From positions 212,501-276,500 of the forward strand of contig JACVVK020000549.1 in NCBI GenBank assembly GCA_018292915.2: a stretch of 64,000 nucleotides of DNA. Direction: 5' to 3'. Position numbers and translations under genes: made by a program. Below the pieces are notes generated by a model. That model was not told where the DNA came from, made no database searches, and was given only the letters and a program-made list of their open reading frames with translations. Numbering within the stretch: position 1 is the stretch's first letter; each line of letters begins with the position of its first letter. Shown here piece after piece: positions 10,811 through 22,920 of this stretch. Source of the DNA: Batillaria attramentaria (Eukaryota; Mollusca; Gastropoda; Batillariidae).

Positions 10811-13800
10811 GTTTCAGCCTTCAGGTTAAGCTTGCCTAGCACCCTGCATTCCACCACACATCCCCTTCCCCCATTCATTTAAAAAAAAAAAAAAAAAATC
10901 CCCATTTTCATTATTATTCTCATTAAATGTTTCCACGGAGTCCTTGATACCACAGGGCCATCAAACACTTTCCATTACGACTGACAAGTACAAGTTTGCA
11001 AAAACGTTAAAGTACTAACGTTGAACAGAGTGCTACAGTGTAGGGGAAGTAACCCATTGACTGGGTTACAATTTAAAGCATACCTCTGATCAGCCTTCTT
11101 TTCTCTTGCTTTTCTCCCTGTTGATTTTGGTGGCATTGCAGCTTGCAGACCTTGGGCAGACGGTGTGTTTGTTCTAGCTGCAGGAGCACAGTAAGATGAG
11201 AAAAATGAAACACAGCACAAAGATTAAGCCATTAAGACTCAAAGCTATGCAGGCGAGTGCAGGGGCATACCCCCCCCCCCCCCCCCCCTCCCAGAAATTT
11301 TTTTTTTTTTAAATCTGTGCTGTGTGGTCAGTATTTTGGGCATGATTGTTAAGTGCTTCAAAGGAGGCAACGCTCTTTTTACAGAGGAAAAATTTTAGCC
11401 AACAGAGAAAGATTTAAAGTCCTGATTTCCTTTTAAAAAAAAAGAAAAAAAAAGAGGAGAAAAGTGGAAAAACCATACTTGTATTCCTGTTCTGTGCTGC
11501 AGTGCTGATATCTCCCCCTGCCGCCGATACCTCAATCTGCTCCCCTCCCTCCTGCAGTCTGTCGAGGGCGGCCTGGCTCATTGTGATGTCCCCCTCACCC
11601 GTACCTTGGCTGTCTGCGGATGTGGGGGTGACGTCCACCGTGAGGACGGCCAGCGTGTCGGTGACCGTCTTCTGGAACTTCTCCAGCGCCTTGATGCTCT
11701 GCTTCTCTTTCACAACCTGTGAGGTCACAGACTGGGGTTCATGATGCGTCAGCGGTGCATATACCTCCTTGAACTACCTTTAGATTTGTTCTTACAGGAG
11801 AACAAAGGGGACTGAATAATGGGCCACTGAAACAACTTTCAATTCATATACTTTCCTTACACACTTGCCGGGTCACCTTTTTGCTGTACATGTACTGTCC
11901 CCTCACAGTGTCACTCTGAGGAATCTGACTAAGATTTTGTGAAAATCTGTTGCCATTAGTGCCAAGGATCAACTGTGACACAGACCTAGTCCATGGCTAA
12001 ACCTAGTATTACTGCTAACATAGGCAGTGAGGCATTAGTGACTGTTGGGGGAACACAATCACTGTGCTCTGCTGCGTCCAAAACTGTAAAGGTAAACAGT
12101 TGTGGAGTGGCCTCACGATCTTAGTCCTGTCAATACAGCCACCCAGACACTTGCACTGCAAGTGCAGCACAGATTGTTGGGGCCCACAGGGACTGCAGTG
12201 TAGTTCCACTTGGTAAAATGGCCTAAGCACAATGAATTTGATAAGAACACAAGCCTTTTTACCACTTGATACTAGAGTTGACCCCTGGAACTGATTTTTA
12301 AGTCTGTGGGCAAGATGTCTCCTTTTCAGACCTTCCACATGGGTGAAGTGAAAAAACTAAATTACAAAAACACCAGTTGGTGAGGTGTATGTGGACTGGG
12401 AGCTTCCTGTATCATACAAGACAAGCGTAAGCTTAACCCACACAATTTTCCACTGTCACTGAAAGGAATGCACTAAAAAAAAAAAAAAAAAAGGATTCCT
12501 TTTCTAAATTGAAAACTCGAAGGACTGCCTTTTGAACTTCAGCCCACAGCAGCGCAGCAAGCAAACGATGACATTATGAATCATTATTACAAGCACCCCA
12601 TACCTCCAGCATTTGCTGACAGAGAACGCTGAGGTCCTTGAGGTGTGTCTGGTTGTCTGGACTCAGCCACAGCTGGTTCAGCACCCGCGTCCACACTTTC
12701 AGCTGGAACGAGTCCGGGTTGGACAGGATCTCATTGCACACCTTGACCGCAATGCTGTCGTGACACGGGTTATCCTGCACATCACATCAAGTCCCTTTCA
12801 GTTGGTAAAAATGCTAAACTGTAAGTGTAAATGAGCAGAACATTGTAACTGAGCAGAATGCTTGAGTCTGACCATGCTACACTTAGCTACAGGCGTCTGA
12901 GAGGTCTGGAGCGGAACTATCAGAAAAGCTTTGTGAAACTCTACAATTAACACAATTAGTTAACTTAACAAAACGAAGATAATGTTTTGTTATTGTTCTC
13001 ATCAATGTCCACTGATTTCAATCTGTTAAACCTGTATGAAGCATAATGAAACTTCAAATGCATTCATTGCCTTTGATAGTAGATATCATTATTGTGAGTA
13101 CACTAAGTCAGTATTCTGGAGAACTTTCACTCCTCAAATTGTCTTCAACTTTAAAATTCAACCTGAGTTCTGCAGATACGTGGACTGCCAAATGCACTTG
13201 AAAAATTCGCTGACCATCAGTAAAAGCATTTTTGCCAACACAATGACCTAATCTGACTATCAATGGCAAATCAGCAAAAAAAAGCACCTTGGGTCTCTTC
13301 ACACGTAACTTATTTGAAGCTGACTGTTTGGTATCAGCGCACACTCAGTAGTTGCAGTCCAGACATCTGACATGTGACGGTGGATTATATATATACCAGC
13401 TCACCCTGACTGCCGTAGTGTTGCCCTGATTGGTGACCAGTCTCTGGGCATGTGTGAGCTCCACCAGAAAGTCAGCCACATTACTGGCGTTAATGTCACT
13501 GAGCGGGGAGGTGGCTGGGGCATTGAGGATCGTCCGCAGTGTCGGTAGAAAGGCTTCTTCAAATAGATCTTGGTTTGCACTGGGGGAAAAAAAGGAAGTC
13601 TTTTTACACTTCAAGTTCTGAATCTGTTGTAATCCTGAAAGTTAAAACAAATGAGTGACAACACATAGGAGAACACTGTATGTGTCACATGCATGCAACT
13701 ATCACAGATGATACAGGCAATGATTAAAAGCAAACTGCTTTTTCCTGGGCAGAGGAGGAAACAGTGCAAATAACTCAAGAAAAAGAAGAAAAAAGGGGGG

Positions 13801-14675
13801 GAAGAAGGCACTATGGAGTACCTGAAACTAACAAGATAGTTCTGATGTTGAGAAAGGTGAATGTAGGCAAGTCACACATCTTCTTTCCGCTTACAAAACA
13901 AACTAATGCTTTGCTTTGCTGTATATTTGTCCCCATCTTTAAACACAAGGCATGCTACTCCCAAAAAAGAGTTTTCACTGAAAATCTGGCGCAGCCAGAT
14001 AATCGAGCCGGCGTAGTCTGCTAGGGGGGGTCCGGGGGCATGCCCCCCCCCCCCCCCCCCCCCCCGGAAAATTTTTGAAAAAATCGTTAAAATCTGTGCA
14101 ATCTGGCGCATTCTGAGTACTTTTTCCAGGATAAAAAAAATAGTTTTTCAAATTTTCATTTTCGCGGATTTCCGCGAATTCACGGAAGAGTAGCATGCCT
14201 GAACACGCAAGTGCTGCACACACTAATATTTCAAACCTGTCAGTGAAGGCAAATATGGGGAAGAAAGTGCCAAGAGTGTGCCGCAGCTGGGCGTCGTCTT
14301 CCGCCAGAGGGTTGTACCACAACAGCAGAAGATGGGAGAGAAGCGTGGAGGAGAAAACACGCCCCGACATCAGCAGCTTGGCCAAACCCTCTGCCACCAC
14401 ACTCCGCAACTCACCATTCTATATATTTATATGTAAACAAAAGTTAAATTACAAGTTAGATAATGAAACATGCAAAAGTAACGCCTGATTACTTTTTTTA
14501 AATTAAAGGTTTTTTTTTTTTTTAATGAAATAACAGGGGTTGCATGTGTATGTGTACAAGTGGCAAGTGGAGTGTCAGAGTCTGACCTCGGTGGGTGTAA
14601 GAAATTGTGCTTACAGTTACACCAAACATTGCCCTTCCCTCTGGCTATGTGACTGTGAACCGAGTCCACCCCTTC

Positions 14676-14707
<32 letters not shown>

Positions 14708-17700
14708 AGTGTGGCCAAATGGTAGAGCGTTGGACTTCCAATGCTCGGGTTGTGAGTTCGAATCCCTGTTGGGGCCAAATATTTTTGCATCGTTGCCCCA
14801 TCTTTGATATCATCCATAGGTGAGGGAAAAGGACATTAAACTCCCCAACATGCCCATTAGGGCCGTCTCCAATATTGCTGGTGACACACACGTTAAACTC
14901 AAACTTATCCCCCCCCCTCCCCCCCATTTCATTTTCAGACTACCAACCTCACTGTCCAGTAGAGAGCTGAGGATGGCGATCATATTGGAGGCGGTCTTGC
15001 TCCACCCCTTCTGAGCGTTGCTGCTCGATTCTTCTTCACTCTCTTGAGCCACAGTGTCGTCTTCTTCTAAGCGACTTTCCATCAGGTCGCGGCTGCTGTC
15101 TGCACTGTTCTCTGCATCTTTCCCTCTCTCGCCCTCTGGCCCGTCTTCAAACGCCCCCAGACCATAAATGTGGACCAGGTCAAAGAGAGACTTAACAGCG
15201 GTGGTGCGGACACACTCTACATCCACTTGTGAGGCCTGTGTGCAAAACCCAAATCACGAAAATGAATCGGACCAAACGTGAGGCTTAGTGCTACACCTAA
15301 ATATGAAGTTCGAAAGTGCAGACATACCAACAAAACACAACACACACACACACACACACATTCTCTCGCACAAAATCGTCTCTAGATGAAATGAATGACA
15401 GAAGATACAGTCAACTAACCATCATCCAGACATTCCAGAGAGGGACTGTGTGTGCAATTGCATGTGTGCATTTGGTGTCAGTACGCTGGTTTCTGGACAA
15501 CAGTGGCTAATGTAAGCATGCATACAGAAAAACAAAAAAAGTAACAACCAGACACACAAACACACACACAGTCTACTGGCCTGCATAAGGATGGGAAGGT
15601 GCTGCATGATGATGTCACGCTTCAGCTGACAGCACAACCCGATCGCCTTCACAGCGAGGTTACGCACCGACGCCTCCTCACTGGCCATGCCCGGAAGAAT
15701 CTGAGGAGCAGTCACTTGATCAAATTCATTCTTCAACATCGTTTGTTATCAAGGAATCACAATGAGTCAAACCTCTGTGTCTTCCTCTTGTCTCTCCTAC
15801 AAAATAGACCCCCCCTGTGCTGGTGGCTTGGTTAACTCTTTGACATCGCGAGCTTGGCCAGTGACCTACTTCCCTGCTGACGCGCATGCAGCTGCTGGCT
15901 GTTCGGTTCGCGGCTCGGTGCCTACGGCTGTTGAGAGTGACGCCAGCCGCCTCGCGTCCCGATGCGTAAAGGTTTACCCACAAAACAGGATCAACCCCTG
16001 TGTTTCCGGCTTGATTGCCCCATTCCAAAGAACACCATTCCCCTTACCTGGCTTTCCATCAGCATGTGTAGCGTCGGTGACAAGGTCTGCAGAGGCAGGG
16101 TCTCCAGCATCTCACAGATGATGGTCAGGCACTTGAGAACAGTTGCAGGATCATTCTGCCAGCAGACAGCACTCCAGTAACAGGGTGTGACAGTAGCAGC
16201 ATGATACTAAATAAATGTGCACTGATAGTGATATTATTATACATCTGTTACACTAGCGGTCTGTGTGCAGCACAAAATAGGGGGACTGATAATAACGACA
16301 CTTTGAATGTTGGTTTGTGTCTGAACTTGTGAGAAGTTTTGGTAATGTGGCACATCAAAATCTGAACCAGGTGTAAAATATATCATTATCATCCACAGGC
16401 ATGAGATCCGGCGGCGGTCAGGGTCTGTGCTGATAGACACAGACTCGCGAGGTTTTTGGCCAGAAAAGCAGGAAAATGACTTTGCCTGAAGAATGTGAAA
16501 AGCGGGGGGAGGGGGGGGGGGGGGGGGGGGGGGGGGGTCAGGGTCTGTGCTGTTACCCGGAAAAGCTGACAGCCCAGCGATAGACACAGACTCGCGATTT
16601 TTTGGGCCGGAAAACGCTTGAAAAAGCAGGAAACCTCTTCACAGCCGGTTCAAAAAGCACGAAATCCTGCCACAGCAGGAAGAGTGGCAGCCCTGAATAT
16701 GACAATATGAGGCGCAAAATGCACCTTACCCGGGAAGGCCGACGGTCCCGCGATAGACACAGACTCGCGATTTTTTTCGCCAAAAAAGCCGGAAACGGCT
16801 TTAAAAAGCCGGAAAGCTCTTCACAGCCGGTTCAAAAAGCCGGAAATCCGGCCACAGGAGGAAGAGTGGCAGCCCTGTTGGTCAGTGTTGTGGTTGGCTG
16901 GAGGACTACACAGCAGTTTTACATAAACGCCCAGAACCATAATTATCATCATTACCTTTTCCGTCCTGACTTCCTCCACAGTGGGCTGTGTGTCCTCCAG
17001 GAGAGAGGACCTCTCCATCTCCAGACCGTGGATTGATTCCTTCAGCTCAGCGGCTTGCTGGAACTCCTGATTCTTTACCGCTTCCTCAAGGTCTTCACGC
17101 AGCTGGTTCAGCTGCACGCGCACTTTCGCGATCTGCTCATGACATGCGTAAACACATACATGAAACACGCTTGAGGAATTGTGTACAGTCAAAAACAATA
17201 GGTTAAACCCAAACCGCACAAAAGTTATAGGAAAATAATTCTGGTGTTGGAGCTAATCACTTTTTTTTGTTTCCTGCGGGAAAAAAAAAATCATCTTCAA
17301 AAATGTCATTTTTGTCCTACAAACCTGAACATCAATTTTCCGTCGCTCCTCAGCGCTTTTGCTTTTCTCCACGGTGGTTATAGGCTGCCGGATTTCTGCC
17401 ACAGTTTCAGCCAAGTAGGTGACAACGGACTCTGTGGAGGCATGGAGCGAACGCAGGCAGGGCATGACGTGTGGTACCAGGGAGTAGCCAATGTGTGCAG
17501 ACAGCAGCATCTTGTGCAGCAGTTTCTCTGTCTGCTTCCTGGTGTAAAAAAATAAATAAATAAATAAAAAGATCTAGTGATTTACAACAAATGTACGGAT
17601 AACACAGCTGAAGCACATTGGCTCAAATATCAAGTTCACCTATTCCCTACATCCAGAAAAGCAAGTGTGCATACAGAAACACACCTGCCAGCATTACAGT

Positions 17701-19429
17701 GCATGTAGTACCAACAGAATAAAAGAAAAGTTTTGGGTGTTTTTTTAACTGCCAACATTTTCTTTTTCTTTTTTTAATTTAAAGAAGCACCCCTCCCCTC
17801 CCCCCTCCTAAATTTTGTCCATAAATGAATCAGCGTTTGGAACTTGAATGCCATTAGCAAACTAGCAAACTAAACGCCCCTACTGGGTGGCAACAGACCT
17901 ATGTCGCAAGCTGGGGGCAGGTACATCTTCCCGTGGACCTGGAAGTCTTGTGATGAAAACCTGGGACAGTAATACTCATGGGATAACCTGATAAGGCCGA
18001 TGCCTTCTTCACACTATACCTGCAAGCCTGGTCAGTGAGGTCCATGCAGTCAAACAGGTGTAGCAGTTGCTGGATGATGAAGTCCAACTCCAGCTGTCTG
18101 TCCAGGTCCTGGCAGCCCTCCAGCTGACCCATCACACTGTGAACAACACAGATAAACAATACCAGAACATGACATTGCTTAGAAATCATGACACTCAGCA
18201 GGCTATAAAGATTCAGCACATACTGGAGTCTGAAACAATACCAGAACATCTCATTGCTTAGAAATCATGACAGCCAGTAGGCTATAAAGATTCAGCACAT
18301 ACTGGAGTCTGAAACAATACCAGAACATCTCATTGCTTAGAAATCATGACAGCCAGTAGGCTATAAAGATTCAGCACATACTGGAGTCTGAAACAATACC
18401 AGAACATGACATTGCTTAGAAATCATCAGTCTTCCCAATTACGCACAAGTATGCGTATTTGTACACATAGAACTCTTAAACTGACACATAAATTTGAGAA
18501 CAGCGCGTCGCAGGGAACGCATGCTCTTGGTCTTGACGTGACAAACTGAAACAGTATTTGTCCAACACTCTCCCGGAAACTCGATGAACAAAATGCGACC
18601 TGTAACTAGCAGCAGACACTTGCAGCATCACATTTCCGCTAAGCCACTGTGCATAACAGAATGAATCTGGGACACTTCTGTCCAATCATAATGCTCTGTT
18701 TGGTAAGCGTGTGGTCTTCCTCGCCTTGCCAATTCGCGATGGCTGACTCACTACAAATTCACAAACAACGCTTCTACTTGAATACTTTTGTAATCAAAAA
18801 CAACAAATGGTTTTGACTTTCAGACTTTTTATACAAGACGACCATGGACCCTCAAAATTTACAAAATTATGACGCAAAACTAGGTGGTGCTGTCTGGGCA
18901 TGCCATGACAGTATTAACATATAAATTTTATACCAAAGTTAAACGTATTCAGTTAACATAAGAATATGAGTTGCTGGGTTATACCATGTGAGAACAATTG
19001 TTTTTAAAACTGTAAAGAATAGGCATCAGTCAGACCTGTCCAAATAGACGCAGAAGTCGAGACAGGCAGGCATGACCATGTCAAGATGCTCCTCGAAGTC
19101 AGTGCCGGCGTTGCGGATGTGATGACACAGCTGCTGCCAGTACATCGCACTCTCACACGTCAGCTTTTCTCCAGATACCACAAGCCTGAAGCAAAAGTAG
19201 ATTTTGTTGTTGTTGTTATTCAAAAGATCCACTGGTGAATTGGTCACACTGATGAACGTGATACAGACAAAATGAATGTTGTAGTTTTATAAATCTTTCT
19301 TTTTGTTGTTGTTGCTATTCAAATTCAAAAGATCCATTGGATTTGGTGAATTGGTAACGCTGATGAACATGATACAGACAAAATGAATGTTGTAGTTTCA
19401 TAAATCTTTCTTGTTGTTGTTGGTTTTGC

Positions 19430-19523
<94 letters not shown>

Positions 19524-20951
19524 AGTTTTTAATCACATACTAACACTTGTCATGTGCATACAAATACAAAGTTCTGCATAATTAACTAAATAAATCGAGT
19601 CTACTCTAACATGCCTGACTGGAAAAAAAAACCCAAAAACAAAACAAACAAAAAACCCCACGTGCCACCCCCCTCTTACTTGTCATCCAGCAGGTTAAAG
19701 TTGGTGACAAGATCGGCGATGGTGGCGTCTGCAAACAACTGCTGTAGCATTTCCTGACACACTTCCGTTGAGTTCTCCACGTCAAGGCTGTGCAGAAGGT
19801 CCAGTGCGTTGCCTTGGAAACCTCGCAGCCAGCTCTGCAGCAGCTTTCCTCCACAGACCGACTTCACAGATTCTGCATCACACATGCGGCAGTCAGGTTT
19901 AATTACCTAGTGAATCACTGAACGGTCTAGTTTCACTTTCACATACACAATTCGTTACATCACCATAGTAGGCAACCAAGACTGATGGAACAAAACTTGC
20001 AAAAACAAGGCATAACACTAAAATACTGAATCAGTAAATAACAAACCTATGCACATGAACAGGTGAGAGGAAACTGTTGAAAAAAACAAAGAAACTAAAA
20101 ACCCTCTGCCAAATTAACTGTCTCTTATCAACGCAAGAATGCTTCTGACCAGCAACTTGGGCAACCATCAACCTTGTTTTCTCTCACTGATAATATAAAT
20201 AGGTTAATATACAGATCTGTTTAAGAACTCTGGGCACAAATCAAATCAATTGAAAATAAAATCAATATTACCTCCCAGTTGCACCTCACCTCACCCTCAA
20301 TCCCCTCCCACAGAAAACAAATGTTTCCCTACGGAAATTTCAACATCTTGTTGAATCAACGTCAAATCGCGGTTCAACAGACAAAATTTCTGATGCCTGA
20401 GTATGCAGACATATCAGGCGTCCTGCCACTGTGCAGCACAAACCTGTTCTGTCATGAAGCCCCTCTTGCAACAGCTGCACTCTCTGACCGATGGTCAACG
20501 CTTTCATGGGCACTTTGTCCGCAATTACTGTGAATGCTGCCTGACGCACAGTATCCTTCACATCGCGTGTCCGCTCCAAGATGGCCGCCAGCGTCTTACG
20601 ACAGGGAGCAATGTGAGAGACGATCGTCTTTCTCACCTCAGGGTTGGGATCCGATGTCATCAGGAAAATGTATGCTGAAAATAAAGACAGGTTCAAACTT
20701 TCAGTCATACTCATAGTGATTATCTGTGAATGGGACAACTATTTTTCCTAATGTCATGTAATGAGTAACTCAAGGATCCTATTCGGATTCCTAACAAAAA
20801 CGAAAATTACAAACAAATAAATGAAACAAATCAAAACAGTGCCTACACCTTGTTCTTGCTTTTTTTAACGTAAATCATCGAGCTGACCAATTGCACCACG
20901 CACTTGTAATGTGTTTATGTCCAGCATGTGAGACAATGCATGTGATTAACA

Positions 20952-21016
<65 letters not shown>

Positions 21017-22865
21017 GGATCGATTTTCTCGCGCGCCGTACGACTATGTCTCATATTTTGATAAAATGTCGCATAGAAATTTCGCAAAACGCGTCATATG
21101 TCGCACGAACATGACATCACAAGCGCACTTGACAACGTGAAGCAGAGATGCGCTGTCTGTGTCAGTCATAGAGTCTGTTACACTATAATTTTAGTGATGA
21201 GGCTTATTTATCCCGCTCGCCGCGCGCGCTGCCAGGAACTCTCGCTCGGAAGAGTTGCAAAAAATATTGGCGCGTTATCAGTTTTCTCAGTTCTGCGATC
21301 GAGAGGTCCTTTTCCATTCAGAACCTGAATGTCACTGCACTTAGGAACAGGCTCTCGGCACAGACATGTGACAGAGTGATGCGGGTGAACTTGATTGTCT
21401 CATAGAAAATGAAAATGTCTCATAAAAATGACTGGTCAAGGAGACAATGTCTCACTGGCATATTTGAGTAAATCCATCCCTGTGTGTGTGTGTGTGTTGT
21501 GCTCAACTTGCAGCGCTTTGAGCCAAGTAGTTGGGAGTAGTGCCTATTTAATATAATTTATGGTGTCACACTGTTATTAGTTTGTTCATTATTATTTCAG
21601 ATTATACACAGTTTGTGCTCAGCTGGAACTTATGGAAGACCTAGTGTTAGTGATATCACTGATATAATATATAATACGGCATTCGCAAAAAAAAAAAAAA
21701 AAAAAAACCCTACAATCTTTAGCTCACACTCATTGTAAAAGATAATAATTCATTCTTTTGCACTTTCAGAAGGAGAAAAAAAATGAGGAAGAGAAAAACA
21801 ACTTACAGAAAAACAAATAAGTAAAATAAATTTAAAAAATGAATGATAATGCTACTGTCACTAAACCTTGGCGACTCAGCTTTATCTACCTTTGATGATG
21901 GGGCAGTCGTCATCGGTAGGGTCCTGCAGACGCACAAGAGCGAGCACAGCGTGCACACGCACCACTGCGGTTTTGTCTCGCAGGCGCTCCAGCATGCAGC
22001 GGAACACTCGCTCGTACAGGGCATCGTCGATCATGGCTTCCTCTCCCATGTTGCTCAGCAGCTTGGTCACCAGCTGACATACTCGGAACCTCACTGCTCG
22101 GTCCTTGGCGCTGTGATTCTAGGTTACCAAACAGCAAAACGCAACACTGATGGTATTACTACAGTATACTACAGTATATGGTAATTAGTTTTACTGTGTA
22201 TTAACTATTAGAACAGGGCTCCCTAAACTGTGCGTCTGTGCGTAATTTACGCACTGAAGTAAAAATTTACGTACTAAAAAAAATTCGAGGGGGTACGTTG
22301 AAGCATTATGAACGCGATCTGTGCTTAGCTTGACGCACTACCTCTGCACTACCGTGCGTACGCCTATAGGCTTGTCGTGATCGAGTGAGTGTTCTACCTT
22401 GCCTTGGCCGCGTTCAGTTCGGTTCTGTTTTTGGTTCTGTTTAACGCTCGCAGGCGTTAACTGTCTAGTGTCTACTGCTGCAGATCGGCGGCTACTACAG
22501 CCACTCTCGCGTAGTGAACGTGCCCCATCTTTTTCCGCTTCTGCGCTCGAAACTATGGACGAAAGATTTTAGAGTCAGTGCTCTTGTTACCGATCGGATT
22601 CGCTTTCTCTGTGACGAATCATGCCACCGAAAAAAGTGAAAGTTCAAAAGACTATGGACTTTTTCGTCAGTGGAAAAGTTGTGGTGGGGCTCGAACCCTC
22701 GCCCGCCGGGCAGCGGGTGCACTTCGGCGTCGCATAGCTACGATTCAGACGTCGCATCAGAGTCGGCACAGAGCAGCGGCAAAAAGTCGGAGTTTCCAAC
22801 TTTCAAAACTGAACTGTACCCACTTCATTTAATTATATGATTTGAAGTTGATAAGATTCAGTTTT

Positions 22866-22920
<55 letters not shown>

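Noticed and set aside
15577..15580. Standard GT donor for NCAPG exon 11
   Set aside because: It requires the acceptor CCTCACAAG in exon 12 and removes two residues from a block that otherwise aligns without gaps.
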